A stretch of DNA of 36,824 nt from NCBI GenBank assembly GCA_913045055.1, contig CAJWPI010000016.1, positions 1 through 36,824 on the forward strand, given 5' to 3'. The first letter of the stretch is position 1. The number at the start of each line of letters is the position of its first letter. This stretch comes from an uncultured Gammaproteobacteria bacterium (GTDB lineage Bacteria; Pseudomonadota; Gammaproteobacteria; Magnimaribacterales; Magnimaribacteraceae). This document shows positions 6,377-15,830 of the stretch, one piece after another. Position numbers and translations under genes: made by a program. A model generated the notes under the pieces. That model worked only from the letters and a program-made list of their open reading frames with translations, was not told where the DNA came from and did no database searches.

Positions 6377-9070
6377 ATGAACTTCATAAATAAAATATTT
6401 GGCTCTAAAAGTCAGAAAAAATTAAAAAAAATTACTCCATTAGTAAGTTCAATTAATAATTTAGAAGATGACTACTCGTTACTTAGTGATGAGGAATTAA
6501 AAAAATATAGAGGAAAATTTATATCAAGACATGAAGGAGGAGAATCATTGGATGACCTTCTTCCTGAAGCTTTTGCAACAGTAAGAGAAGTAGCTAAAAG
6601 ATCTCTAAATTTAAGACATTATGATTGCCAGCTAATGGGGGGAATTGCTCTACACAATTGTCAAATAGCTGAAATGGCTACGGGAGAAGGTAAAACATTG
6701 GTAGCTACTTTACCTTTCTACCTTAACTCTTTTACGAAAAGAAAAGTTGTTCTAATAACAGTAAACGATTATCTAGCTAAGAGAGATGCTGAATGGATGG
6801 AGCCTGTTTATAAGAACCTAGATATGAAGGTTTCGTATATCACTTCAGGACAAACCATGGAAGAAAGAAAACTTGCTTATGAAAGTGATGTGATTTATGC
6901 AACTAACAATGAGATAGGATTTGATTATCTAAGAAATAATCTTGCTATAACAAAAGAAGAAAGAGTACTGGATGATAACTATTTCGCTATTGTTGATGAA
7001 GTCGATTCTATACTTATAGATGAAGCCAGAACTCCTCTGGTTATATCAGGAGCCTCTGAAGATACTTCAAAGGTTTTTGGGCAAATAGGTAGCATAATTC
7101 CTCAACTAAAGGAGCAGAAGGCTAAAGAAACAGAGATACAGGATGATGAAAATGGACATTTCATTATTGATGAAAAATCTAAGAATGTTGAGCTAACAGA
7201 CGAGGGTCATGGATTTCTAGAAGGTCTTCTAAAATCTAATAATATTCTTAAAGATGACCAAAGTTTGTATTCTTCATCAAACCTAAAACTTTTACACTAT
7301 ATCCAGTCTTCACTCAGAGCTCATTTTCTTTTTAAAAAAGATATAGATTATATGGTTCAAGAAAATCAAATAGTCTTAATTGATGAGAACACAGGAAGAG
7401 CAATGCCAGGTAGAAGGCTAGCTGATGGACTTCATCAAGCAATAGAACAAAAGGAAGGGGTGCCAATTCAAATGGAAAGTCAAACTCTTGCATCGTCAAC
7501 TTTTCAAAATTATTTTAGGCAATACGAAAAGCTTGCTGGAATGACTGGAACTGCAAGTACTGAAGCACAGGAATTTCTTGAAATATATGGTCTTGAGGTC
7601 CTAGAAATCCCAACTAATCTTCCTATGATAAGGGATGACCATAATGATGTTGTATACCTTACAGAACAGGAAAAATTCGATGCAGTTGTAGAGGAAGTTA
7701 TTAATTACAGGGAAAAAGGAAATCCTATATTAGTAGGCACTTCATCTCTCGAAAGTTCAGAAATTGTTTCTCAATTATTAAAAAATAAACAGATAGAACA
7801 TCAAATTTTAAATGCCAAGAACCACGCAAAAGAAGCTGAAGTTATTGCACAAGCTGGCAGGCCTAAAGTAGTTACTATTGCTACAAATATGGCAGGAAGA
7901 GGAACAGATATCGTACTAGGTGGAAACTGGGAAGCAGAAATTGAACAACAAAATATCACCGATGAAAATCTAAAGGAGCGTCTCCATGCAGAATGGAAAG
8001 AAAGAAATAAAGAAGTCCTAAACGCTGGAGGTCTACATGTTATAGGAACTGAAAGAAATGAATCCAGAAGGATAGACAATCAACTGAGAGGAAGATCTGG
8101 GAGACAAGGTGATGCAGGATCTTCAAGATTCTATATCTCTTTAGAAGATAACTTAATGAGAATCTTTGCTTCAGAAAGGTTTAAAGCGATTATGCAAAAT
8201 CTCGGTTTAGAAAACGGAGAAGCAATAGAACATAAGATGTTAAGTGGAGCTATCCAAAGAGCACAAAAAAGAGTAGAAGGAAGAAACTTCGACTTAAGAA
8301 AGTTGTTATTGGAATATGATGATATGGCTAATGAACAAAGGCAGGTCATTTATTCACAAAGAGATACCATTCTTTATTCTGAAGATATAACCGAACTACT
8401 AGATTCTATGAGAGAAACTGTTATCGAAAACCAGGTAAGAACTTATATTCCTGAAGATGCACCAGAGCAACAGTGGGATTTAGATGGACTTGAAAAGTCT
8501 GTTATTCATGATTTTGGTATACAAATTCCTATAAAGAAATGGGTAGAAGAAGATACAGATCTTCAAGAAGAAGAGTTAATTAAAAAAATGCTACTTGCAA
8601 CCTCGAGCCAGTACAAGACTAAATGTGAACCTATAGGGCCAGCCATGAGAGACTTTGAGAAGCAAATTCTCCTCCAAGTTATTGATAATGCCTGGAAGGA
8701 ACACCTGGGAGCAGTTGAATATCTACGTCAAGGTATAGGATTAAGAGGATATGCTAGCAAGAATCCAAAACTAGAATTTAGAAGAGAATCTTTTGAACTT
8801 TTTGAAGATTTGCTTAACAAGATAAGGGTAGAAGCTATCAGGTTTCTATCTAGAGTAGAAATAGAATTCGATAGCCCGGATGATCTGATAAAAAATCAAA
8901 AGGCAAATAAAGAACAAGTTTATGAACACCAGGAAGCAAAGTCTTATCCTGCTCATCAAGATGATAAACCAATAACTAACCAAGAAAGAGAAGAAACACC
9001 AGTTCAAGGGAATAGAAGGTTAAGAAGATACGAAGCCAAGATGGCAAGGAAAAGAAAACTAAAAGATTAG
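6377..9070 (+). CDS. secA: Preprotein translocase ATPase SecA
   Basis: ATP-driven motor that pushes preproteins through SecYEG. At 897 residues it has Walker A ATGEGKT (101-107), the DEVDSILIDEARTPL segment near 208-222, the preprotein-crosslinking domain, the GRGTDIVLGG motif of the second nucleotide-binding fold, the RRIDNQLRGRSGRQG helicase motif, and the helical scaffold and wing. The C-terminal linker is basic (ends RKRKLKD) and has no CxC...CH/CC zinc motif, which in E. coli SecA binds SecB and phospholipid. The stop codon is only two bases before argJ. No good Shine-Dalgarno sequence is visible before the ATG; two hairpins lie upstream. Confidence 0.97.
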   Translation: MNFINKIFGSKSQKKLKKITPLVSSINNLEDDYSLLSDEELKKYRGKFISRHEGGESLDDLLPEAFATVREVAKRSLNLRHYDCQLMGGIALHNCQIAEMATGEGKTLVATLPFYLNSFTKRKVVLITVNDYLAKRDAEWMEPVYKNLDMKVSYITSGQTMEERKLAYESDVIYATNNEIGFDYLRNNLAITKEERVLDDNYFAIVDEVDSILIDEARTPLVISGASEDTSKVFGQIGSIIPQLKEQKAKETEIQDDENGHFIIDEKSKNVELTDEGHGFLEGLLKSNNILKDDQSLYSSSNLKLLHYIQSSLRAHFLFKKDIDYMVQENQIVLIDENTGRAMPGRRLADGLHQAIEQKEGVPIQMESQTLASSTFQNYFRQYEKLAGMTGTASTEAQEFLEIYGLEVLEIPTNLPMIRDDHNDVVYLTEQEKFDAVVEEVINYREKGNPILVGTSSLESSEIVSQLLKNKQIEHQILNAKNHAKEAEVIAQAGRPKVVTIATNMAGRGTDIVLGGNWEAEIEQQNITDENLKERLHAEWKERNKEVLNAGGLHVIGTERNESRRIDNQLRGRSGRQGDAGSSRFYISLEDNLMRIFASERFKAIMQNLGLENGEAIEHKMLSGAIQRAQKRVEGRNFDLRKLLLEYDDMANEQRQVIYSQRDTILYSEDITELLDSMRETVIENQVRTYIPEDAPEQQWDLDGLEKSVIHDFGIQIPIKKWVEEDTDLQEEELIKKMLLATSSQYKTKCEPIGPAMRDFEKQILLQVIDNAWKEHLGAVEYLRQGIGLRGYASKNPKLEFRRESFELFEDLLNKIRVEAIRFLSRVEIEFDSPDDLIKNQKANKEQVYEHQEAKSYPAHQDDKPITNQEREETPVQGNRRLRRYEAKMARKRKLKD

Positions 9071-9072
9071 CT

Positions 9073-10269
9073 ATGTCTAAAATATTAGAAATTGGTGGTG
9101 TTAAGCTATCAACTGCAGCTAGTAATTCTAGGTATAAGAGAAGAGATGACTCTTTAATTATAGTTATAGATGAAAGTGCAACAATAAGCGGCAAATTTAC
9201 TAAGAATAAATTTAAAGCGTCTCCCATAAAGATAGCTGAACAACATATAAAAAATAGATCTAAAGAAAAAAGAGTCTTTATAGTCAATGCTGGAATAGCT
9301 AATGCTGGAACCGGAAAGAAAGGAAAAGCTGATGCTTTATTGTGTTGTGAAAATGTTGCCAATCTTTTTAAGATAAAGAAAGAGAGTGTAATTCCTTTTT
9401 CGACTGGAGTTATTGGAGAATTCCTAGATACAAAGAAACAAATTAAAGCTTTCCAAAATGCTTCTAAAAATCTTAAGTCTTATACATGGAACAAAGCTGC
9501 TTCATCAATTTTAACTACAGACACCAAACCAAAACTTGTATCCAAACTTATAAAATTTGGAAATAAAGAAATTAAAATCAAAGGTTTTGCAAAAGGTTCT
9601 GGGATGATAAGGCCTGACTTTGCAACTCTTCTAAGTTTTGTATTTACTGATGCAAAAATAAGCAAAACTTTACTAGATAAAATCCATGCAGAGATCTTAG
9701 AAGAAAGCTTTGAAGCTATAACTGTTGATGGAGATACATCACCCAATGATTCTTCTATGCTAGTTGCAACAGGTCAGAAAGAAGTAACAATTACCAAAGG
9801 CACTAAGGAAGAAAAAAAATTAAGAAGCAGTCTACATCGGGTTTATAAAGACCTAGCTTCAATGCTTATTCAAGATGCAGAAGGTGCTACAAAAGAAATA
9901 TCGATACAAGTCTTGCAAGCAAGAAGTAAAAAGCAAGCTCGCTCAGTAGCTTTTACAGTTGCTGAATCTCCTCTAGTAAAAACTGCTTTATTCGGCAATG
10001 ACGCTAATTGGGGAAGGATCCTTGCAGCTATAGGTAGAGCAAAAGGCATTCAGAATGTCTTTAATGTGAGTATAAGTCTCAATAAGCTACCACTTGTGTG
10101 TAAAGGCAATATTGACCCTAAATATTCTGAAAAAAGCATTAATAAAATAGTTAAATCCAAAAATTTAACAATTAAAATTTCTATTGGCGAAGGAAAAGAA
10201 AAATTTTCTGTTTTGACTTCTGATCTCTCTTCGGATTACGTTAAGATAAATAGCAAATATAGAAGCTAG
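9073..10269 (+). CDS. argJ: Glutamate N-acetyltransferase/ornithine acetyltransferase
   Basis: Transfers the acetyl group from N-acetylornithine to glutamate, recycling it in arginine synthesis; some members also use acetyl-CoA. The 398-residue precursor has the self-cleavage site in KGSGMIRPDFATLL, with T185 as the expected nucleophile at the new beta-chain N-terminus. Further family motifs are TVDGDTSPNDS and GNDANWGRILAAIGRA. The gene starts three bases after the secA stop, so it is probably expressed with it. The order lpxC-secA-argJ is seen in many gammaproteobacteria. Confidence 0.93.
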   Translation: MSKILEIGGVKLSTAASNSRYKRRDDSLIIVIDESATISGKFTKNKFKASPIKIAEQHIKNRSKEKRVFIVNAGIANAGTGKKGKADALLCCENVANLFKIKKESVIPFSTGVIGEFLDTKKQIKAFQNASKNLKSYTWNKAASSILTTDTKPKLVSKLIKFGNKEIKIKGFAKGSGMIRPDFATLLSFVFTDAKISKTLLDKIHAEILEESFEAITVDGDTSPNDSSMLVATGQKEVTITKGTKEEKKLRSSLHRVYKDLASMLIQDAEGATKEISIQVLQARSKKQARSVAFTVAESPLVKTALFGNDANWGRILAAIGRAKGIQNVFNVSISLNKLPLVCKGNIDPKYSEKSINKIVKSKNLTIKISIGEGKEKFSVLTSDLSSDYVKINSKYRS

Positions 10270-10302
10270 TGGTACGCTTAAAAAACTATTCGTATTTAAA
10301 GC

Positions 10303-10488
10303 TTATTCTTCTCTTTCCAAAATTTTTTCTTCATCTAGAATAATAGAAGAGCCTGGAATACGATGCTTTTCACTAGCCCAAGCACCCAAATCCAAAAGTC
10401 TACATCTTTCAGAACAAAATGGTTTAAAACCATTCTTGTCTGACCAAATTACTTCTTTCTTACATTTAGGACAATTAACTTTCTTCAT
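10303..10488 (-). CDS. yacG: YacG-family zinc protein (DNA gyrase inhibitor)
   Basis: A 61-residue protein with a four-cysteine zinc site: C6 and C9 (CPKC) and C25 and C29 (CSERC), followed by DLGAWASE. These are hallmarks of YacG, which in E. coli binds GyrB and inhibits gyrase. Its ATG overlaps the coaE stop by four bases, which indicates translational coupling. coaE-yacG adjacency is standard in proteobacteria. It converges with argJ, with 33 bases between the stops and no clear terminator hairpin. Confidence 0.93.
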   Translation of the reverse strand: MKKVNCPKCKKEVIWSDKNGFKPFCSERCRLLDLGAWASEKHRIPGSSIILDEEKILEREE

Positions 10489-11081
10489 TTATTAGTTAAT
10501 TCTAAATACTTCTTATGAAGTTTATCTACAGCTGCTTCCATTTCTTCAATAGTTCCATCGTTTGAAATAATATCATCGGCTTTTCTTAATCTTTCTTTTC
10601 TACTTATCTGAGAACTAATTATCTTCTCTACTTGCTCAATACTAACCTGATCTCGAGAACAAGTTCTGCTGATCTGTATCTCTATTGGAACGTCAACTAC
10701 TAAAACTCTTGAACATATTTGATGACCATTAGATTCAAGCAGTAAAGGTGCAACATAAAGAGTGTATACACTAGAAGAGTTTTCCAACTCTTTTCTTACT
10801 TGCTCACCTATTCTTGGATGTAAGACTGATTCTAACCATTGCCTTTGCTTATCATCAGAAACAATAATTTCTCTTAATTTTCTTCGGTGCAAATTACCTT
10901 CATCATTAAGAATGCTTTCTCCAAAATGGTTTTTTATTTCTTCTAACGCAGGTTTACCAGGTTTAACTACCTCTCGGGAAGCCAAATCAGCATCAACTAC
11001 AGTAATACCAAAGGTTTTAAATCTTTCTGATACTGCCGACTTTCCACTACCTATACCCCCTGTTAATCCAACGATAAACAT
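10485..11081 (-). CDS. coaE: Dephospho-CoA kinase
   Basis: Phosphorylates the 3'-OH of dephospho-CoA, the last step of coenzyme A synthesis. The 198-residue P-loop kinase has GGIGSGKS at residues 8-15, the [10 protein letters not shown] substrate segment near 35-44, and a lid region rich in arginine ([15 protein letters not shown]) near 157-171. Length is typical. The following yacG overlaps by four bases. A small inverted repeat TCTGAT-GGT-ATCAGA (11084-11098) sits just before the start codon. Confidence 0.95.
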   Translation of the reverse strand: MFIVGLTGGIGSGKSAVSERFKTFGITVVDADLASREVVKPGKPALEEIKNHFGESILNDEGNLHRRKLREIIVSDDKQRQWLESVLHPRIGEQVRKELENSSSVYTLYVAPLLLESNGHQICSRVLVVDVPIEIQISRTCSRDQVSIEQVEKIISSQISRKERLRKADDIISNDGTIEEMEAAVDKLHKKYLELTNK

Positions 11082-11083
11082 AC

Positions 11084-11098
11084 TCTGATGGTATCAGA
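11084..11098. promoter_or_regulatory. Short inverted repeat before coaE
   Basis: TCTGAT-GGT-ATCAGA is a perfect 6-bp stem with a 3-base loop, ending two bases before the coaE start codon on the minus strand. It could hinder ribosome access in the coaE leader or be a binding site. No T-run follows, so it is not a good terminator for the upstream hydrolase gene. Confidence 0.3.
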
Positions 11099-11122
11099 AG
11101 CAAATGTTTTTTTCTCTCATTT

Positions 11123-11962
11123 CTAACCAGAGATATTATTTTTAAGAAAATTTACAGCTGCTTTTACAAAAACATCGTTTCTATCACCAGCTACCATATG
11201 TGCAGCTTGATTAATTTCTTCAAATTCAGCGTGTGGAACTGCAGACAAGAATTCTTTTACATTTCTGTCTGTAACAACATCGCTAAGAGCCCCACGAATT
11301 AAAAGAGTAGGAACTTTTACTCTTCTTGCAGCATTTCTTTGAATCTCTTCTAAGTTTGGATTTGGATTCTCAGTTCTTCTATCAAGAAACCTGGGGTCCC
11401 AATGCCAATAAAATCTTCCATCTTTCTTCTTCCTTAAATTTTTCTTTAGACCTCTTATATCCCTGGGTCTCTTTCTATGAGGTAAATATTGAGCTACAGC
11501 TTCAGCAGCTTCTTCTAGGGTATCAAAACCATTTTGTGCAGATTTCATCCAATCGACAATTCTGGTAGCCCCTTCTGGATCAGGGTAAAGGCCTATATCT
11601 ACCATAACCAGGTTATTACAGAGATGTGAATGAAGTTCATCTCCTGCTAAGGAAAGAGAAATAATCCCACCTAAAGATGCTCCAACTAACGAAGCAGGTT
11701 TCTTTAAATAATCTAAAATCTTAATTAAATCTTCTTTGTGTGATTCAATTGAATAGTCTCCTTCGGGATGCCAATCACTATCTCCATGCCCCCTTAAATC
11801 TAGAGCTAATACATAAAAACCAGAAGAAGAAAGAAGTTCTCCACTTTCTCCCCAAGCATGTCTTGTTTGACCTCCCCCATGTAACAATATTACTAAAGGA
11901 TCAGAATCTGACCCCCATGAGTCAGCTATAATATTTAAGCCATCTTTTCCTTCAAATTTCAT
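11123..11962 (-). CDS. Alpha/beta-hydrolase fold enzyme
   Basis: A 279-residue cytoplasmic hydrolase of unknown substrate. The oxyanion-hole strand ILLHGGGQTRHAW is near residues 25-37, the DLRGHGDS turn near 55-62, and the nucleophile elbow GASLGG near 93-98 with serine as nucleophile. The acid is probably D in the RGALSDVV segment, and the histidine is in NQAAHMVAGD near the C-terminus. The lid region is basic (HRKRPRDIRGLKKNLRKKK). The family includes haloalkane dehalogenase-like, epoxide hydrolase-like and esterase members; the serine elbow argues for esterase, lyase or C-C hydrolase chemistry. It stands 41 bases upstream of coaE on the same strand and may be transcribed with it. Confidence 0.85.
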   Translation of the reverse strand: MKFEGKDGLNIIADSWGSDSDPLVILLHGGGQTRHAWGESGELLSSSGFYVLALDLRGHGDSDWHPEGDYSIESHKEDLIKILDYLKKPASLVGASLGGIISLSLAGDELHSHLCNNLVMVDIGLYPDPEGATRIVDWMKSAQNGFDTLEEAAEAVAQYLPHRKRPRDIRGLKKNLRKKKDGRFYWHWDPRFLDRRTENPNPNLEEIQRNAARRVKVPTLLIRGALSDVVTDRNVKEFLSAVPHAEFEEINQAAHMVAGDRNDVFVKAAVNFLKNNISG

Positions 11963-12054
11963 AGAAATCCAATAAGCTGCGAACTAGCAAAAGAAAAAAA
12001 ATGAATTGTTTCATAATATGATGGAAATACTAGTACAAAAGGAATTTTTTTTTG

Positions 12055-13371
12055 ATGAATAATATTCCTAGAACTCTTTGGGAGAGACTTAAGTTTGTTG
12101 GTCCTGGTGTTGTAGTAGTAGGTAGTGTAGTTGGCAGCGGAGAAGTTGTCCTCACATCATTATTAGGAGCAGCTGCAGGTTTTGTTTTTCTCTGGTGGAT
12201 ACTCATAAGTATATGGAGTAAGTCCATAGTTCAAGCAGAAATAAGCCGATACATAATTGTAAAAAAAGAAACCTTTATGGAAGCTTTTTCTAAAGTTCCA
12301 GGACTTTCAACTAACATACAAGGGAAAAAAACATCTTGGCTCGTTTGGTTTCTCTTCTTAGGTGTCATCCCTTCAGTATTTGGAATGGGTGGTATTGCTG
12401 GTGCTGCAGCTCAAGCTGGTAATTTACTTATCCCAGAAATTAGTACAGAGATTTGGGTCATTATCTGTTGCCTTCTTACTTGGATGATTCTTTATTGGGG
12501 CTCTTATGTAACTTTGGAAAGGATTCTTCTAGCAATGGTTGTCTTCTTTTCTTTTGTGACTTTAATTATTGCTATATCTATGCAGGCTACTCCGTATGAA
12601 GTCACATGGGAAAATATACAAACCGGTTTTTCTTTTGATTTCCCTATGATGTATATAGGTTTAGCAATTGCTGTTTATGGTTACACAGGTATAAATTCTG
12701 GTGAAATAATTGCTTATACCTATTGGTGTCTTGAAAAAGGTTACGCAAAAGAAGCGGGTAACGATAAAAATTCAATAAAGGGATGGATTAAGATTATGCA
12801 AACAGATGTCTGGGCAACACTGTTTCTTATAACCATAGGTACCCTACCCTTTTTCTTTTTAGGGGCGGGAGTTCTCAATGAGTTAAATTTATACCCTCCA
12901 CCCAATGGTGACATCATCTTAACCCTTGTAAATATGTTTACCGAGGTACTGGGAAATTGGGCTATGTGGCTATTTATTATAGGAGCTTTCTTTGTCCTTT
13001 TTTCAACCTCTTTATCAGGATCTGCAGCCTATACTAGAACAATTCCTGACTATTTAATTTCTACTGGTTTAGTTAGAGAACAAACAAAAGAGACTAGAAG
13101 AAAATTGTTAAGAGCAACTGCATTTTTTATCCCTTTCTTTACTTGTATAGTTTATTTCTTACTTCCCAACCCAATTACATTGCTTATTATTGCTGGGGTA
13201 TGGGCAGCTATCTCTTTACCTATAGTAAACGCAGGAACAATATTTTTAATAAAACAGTTAGATAAAGATTTACAACCCAAACCTTCAACAGTCTTATTTT
13301 TATGGCTTACTCTTATTTTTCAAATAGTCTTAGCTCTTTTTATTGTCTATAGCGAAACAGTTGGTTTCTAA
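12055..13371 (+). CDS. Nramp-like membrane transporter with altered metal-site motifs
   Basis: A 438-residue integral membrane protein with about 11 hydrophobic segments. The first contains GPG (16-18), the conserved start of Nramp transmembrane helix 1. Canonical Nramp transporters continue to DPGN and carry MPH in helix 6. Here the helix 1 position reads GSGE (27-30) and the helix 6 region reads YTGINSGE. Mn/Fe proton symport therefore cannot be assumed; the substrate may be another cation or a different solute. An ATG at 12055 follows AAGGAA at good spacing and is preferred to the adjacent TTG. It is divergent from the hydrolase gene. Confidence 0.8.
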   Translation: MNNIPRTLWERLKFVGPGVVVVGSVVGSGEVVLTSLLGAAAGFVFLWWILISIWSKSIVQAEISRYIIVKKETFMEAFSKVPGLSTNIQGKKTSWLVWFLFLGVIPSVFGMGGIAGAAAQAGNLLIPEISTEIWVIICCLLTWMILYWGSYVTLERILLAMVVFFSFVTLIIAISMQATPYEVTWENIQTGFSFDFPMMYIGLAIAVYGYTGINSGEIIAYTYWCLEKGYAKEAGNDKNSIKGWIKIMQTDVWATLFLITIGTLPFFFLGAGVLNELNLYPPPNGDIILTLVNMFTEVLGNWAMWLFIIGAFFVLFSTSLSGSAAYTRTIPDYLISTGLVREQTKETRRKLLRATAFFIPFFTCIVYFLLPNPITLLIIAGVWAAISLPIVNAGTIFLIKQLDKDLQPKPSTVLFLWLTLIFQIVLALFIVYSETVGF

Positions 13372-13378
13372 AACAAAA

Positions 13379-13828
13379 CTATTGGTTACCTATATTTAAC
13401 TGCTCTGGCTGATCATAAACATAACACAATTCAAGTTTGCGTTTTTTAATCCTCCATCCATCAGAAGTCCTGCTTAAATTATCTAAGTACCAAAGCCCTA
13501 TAAAGAAAGCTTCTTCTTCACCTGAATCATTTAATAAAACCATTGGGTTATGACACATGGTTTTAGAAGTCGCTTTATCACCTTCCAGTTTTATAACAGG
13601 ATTTCCAAGCATATGTTGGGTTCGAGGAAACTTAGCCAAGGCTTCTTCTAAATATGCATATATCGTTTTTAGATCTCCTGAGGGGCCTCCTACTTCAGTA
13701 AAGTCTATAGCTGCTTCTTTTGAGAAAACTGAATCTAGTTGCTGATAATCTTTAGAATCTATAGCTGTAGCATATGCAATTAATACTTCATTAATTTCTA
13801 ATTTGTCAGATATTTCTTGAATGTCCAT
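13379..13828 (-). CDS. SnoaL-like/NTF2-fold protein
   Basis: A 149-residue single-domain protein that fits the SnoaL-like subgroup of the NTF2 fold. The N-terminal helix has IxDKLEINEVLIAYATAIDSKD, the next strand and helix have FSKEAAIDFTEVGG, and the C-terminal strands have YLDNLSRTSDGWRIKKRK. Members include cyclases, dehydratases and isomerases acting on small hydrophobic rings, and many have unknown function. It converges with the transporter (7 bases between stops) and is divergent from the aminotransferase. Confidence 0.75.
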   Translation of the reverse strand: MDIQEISDKLEINEVLIAYATAIDSKDYQQLDSVFSKEAAIDFTEVGGPSGDLKTIYAYLEEALAKFPRTQHMLGNPVIKLEGDKATSKTMCHNPMVLLNDSGEEEAFFIGLWYLDNLSRTSDGWRIKKRKLELCYVYDQPEQLNIGNQ

Positions 13829-13908
13829 AATATTTTTTTCTTTAAGTTGAGATTTTAAACGAGCTGTAATTACCCTATGATAATCACAACTTTAATGCAA
13901 TATATTTA

Positions 13909-15231
13909 ATGGAAAGTAAAACTACTCAGGAATTATGGCCCTCCTTCCCCACCTTGGAAAGGGTGTACATTGAAAAAGCAGAAGGTGCTTACCTGTATGG
14001 AAAAGATAACTTTAAAATCTTAGATGCAGCAGGCGGTGCCATAGTTGTAAATCTGGGACATGGAAGAAAAGAGATAGCTGATGCTATACACAAGGCAACG
14101 ACAAATAGCTCATATATTCTCCCCCCTTGGTCTTGTCCAGAAAGAGAGCAATTAATTTCAGAATTAAAAGAACATTGGTTGCCAAGCCATTTAACAAGAG
14201 TACATTTATCTTCTGGGGGTTCAGAAGCTAATGAAGCGGCTATAAAAATTGCTATTCAGTATCAAGCTGCTAGGGGGAAACCAGGGAAAAAACAAATTCT
14301 TACTCGTTCTCTTTCCTATCATGGAACAACTATAAGCATGGCTGCGATGTCAGGTCATGCAAATAGAAAAAAAGGGCTAGAAATGTTCTTAGAACAGTTC
14401 ACTACAACTGAAACACCCTACCCTCTTAGATGTCCTTTAGGTAAACATCATCCAGAAGCTTTGAGTTATTATTTAAAGAACCTAGAACAAGTTATAAAAG
14501 AAGTAGGGGCTGAAAATATAGCTGCTCTCATTGCAGAACCTATAATTGGATCAAGCGGAGGGGCCATTACTCCCCCTGCAAATTACTGGGAAAACGTGCA
14601 GATAATTTTAAAGAAGAATGACATTCTTCTTATTCTTGATGAAGTTATGACTGGATTTGGAAGAGTTGGTGAGAAATTTGCATCTAATTTGTATGACATT
14701 AATCCGGATATTCTAGTAGCTGGTAAAGGCATGGCAGGTGGCTATGCTGCAATTGCTGGTACTTACAGTACTGACATGATAGTAGATACAATTGGAAAGA
14801 AAGGCTATGAGGTTATGTTCCATACTTTTGCTGCATTACCACAATCCTGCGCAGCTTCTTATGCAGTATTAAAAATACTTCGTGAGGAAGAGCTTTTAAA
14901 AAGAGTTAAAGTTCAAGGGGAAAAACTGAAAGGGGCTTTATTAAAAAATTTCTCCAACCATCCCCACGTTGCAGAAATAAGAGGGGAAGGATTATTGCTA
15001 GGTATAGAAATTTTAAAAGATAAGGAAAAATTAATTCCGTTTGATAGAGAAGAAAACATTACATTTAGGATTATTGAAAATTCTCTAGAACAGGGTGTCT
15101 TCTTTTACCCAGGAGGAACTGGTGAAATAAGAGATATCGTTTGTATTGGAGCCCCATTTATAATTGAAGACCCGGAAATAGAACTAATTGTTAAAGCTTT
15201 AAGCTACTCTTTAGAAAAGATATCGCAATAA
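13909..15231 (+). CDS. Class III PLP-dependent aminotransferase
   Basis: A 440-residue fold-type I enzyme. PLP-binding features are SSGGSEANEAA (101-111), the phosphate/ring contact YHG (137-139), the cofactor aspartate D254 in LILDEVMTGFGR, and the Schiff-base lysine K273 in AGKGMAGGYA. Class III members transfer omega-amino groups from ornithine, GABA, diamines, beta-alanine or taurine. The sequence does not allow me to fix the amino donor, and no arginine or biotin gene is adjacent. Confidence 0.88.
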   Translation: MESKTTQELWPSFPTLERVYIEKAEGAYLYGKDNFKILDAAGGAIVVNLGHGRKEIADAIHKATTNSSYILPPWSCPEREQLISELKEHWLPSHLTRVHLSSGGSEANEAAIKIAIQYQAARGKPGKKQILTRSLSYHGTTISMAAMSGHANRKKGLEMFLEQFTTTETPYPLRCPLGKHHPEALSYYLKNLEQVIKEVGAENIAALIAEPIIGSSGGAITPPANYWENVQIILKKNDILLILDEVMTGFGRVGEKFASNLYDINPDILVAGKGMAGGYAAIAGTYSTDMIVDTIGKKGYEVMFHTFAALPQSCAASYAVLKILREEELLKRVKVQGEKLKGALLKNFSNHPHVAEIRGEGLLLGIEILKDKEKLIPFDREENITFRIIENSLEQGVFFYPGGTGEIRDIVCIGAPFIIEDPEIELIVKALSYSLEKISQ

Positions 15232-15241
15232 TTATCCAAGC

Positions 15242-15667
15242 TTACCCTGAAAACTCTTTTCTAGATCGCCATAAAGCAACCATAGGTATTGTAAAGATTA
15301 AAGCGGAGATAGTTGCAGTTCCTAAATTACCTATTTCATTTAAGATATTCCAAATAAACATTGCAATAACTATTTGTGCTACGTAAACACTTGCCCACGG
15401 CCACATCCAAGTTTTCATTTTCCAAAAGCCATAAGCCCCAAAACCATATATTAACCAATGTATGGGTTCAGTAATCTTTGCCCCCCAACCGGTTAAAGTA
15501 AACCCAAACCAAACTTCTTGGTCTTCCGCAACAGGTTTAAAAAAAAGATCAAAAGGCATGTATATGAAAGTCATATAAATACAAAAATAAAAAATTAAGT
15601 TCATCCACCAGGCACGAACTTGCCAATCCTGTTTTATTTTCTTTACTGTGCGCTTTAAACTTTCCAC
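15242..15667 (-). CDS. Four-helix membrane protein, unknown function
   Basis: A 141-residue protein with a basic amphipathic N-terminus (KRTVKKIKQ) and about four membrane segments (roughly residues 20-42, 66-82, 90-110 and 114-133). It is rich in tryptophan and has no cysteine or obvious catalytic motif. It converges with the aminotransferase gene (10 bases between stops) and lies 34 bases from the tRNA-Ala 3' end. I do not recognise the family. Confidence 0.7.
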   Translation of the reverse strand: MESLKRTVKKIKQDWQVRAWWMNLIFYFCIYMTFIYMPFDLFFKPVAEDQEVWFGFTLTGWGAKITEPIHWLIYGFGAYGFWKMKTWMWPWASVYVAQIVIAMFIWNILNEIGNLGTATISALIFTIPMVALWRSRKEFSG

Positions 15668-15701
15668 TCTTGACTAAAAAATTATTTTTAAAGATTTGTG
15701 T

Positions 15702-15777
15702 TGGTGGAGCCAGTCGGGATCGAACCGACGACCTTCTGGATGCAAACCAGACGCTCTCCCAGCTGAGCTATGGCCCC
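15702..15777 (-). tRNA. tRNA-Ala (TGC), complete
   Basis: On the minus strand the acceptor GGGGCCA begins at 15777 and pairs with TGGCTCC, followed by A and an encoded CCA (15702-15704). The D-arm has AGCTCAGCTGGGAGAGC, the anticodon loop TTTGCAT has anticodon TGC, and the T-arm has GGTTCGATCC. All arms are present, for 76 bases. A GATAAT-like -10 box lies upstream. Confidence 0.96.
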
Positions 15778-15830
15778 TCATACGCTACATTATCAAAAAA
15801 ATTAAAATCTATAAAAGAAATAACTTCTAT

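Noticed and set aside
9480-9746. Minus-strand ORF inside argJ
   Set aside because: It lies wholly within argJ, whose catalytic motifs are intact; no independent coding signal.
12052-12054. TTG start of the Nramp-like gene
   Set aside because: The adjacent ATG at 12055 has better spacing to AAGGAA.
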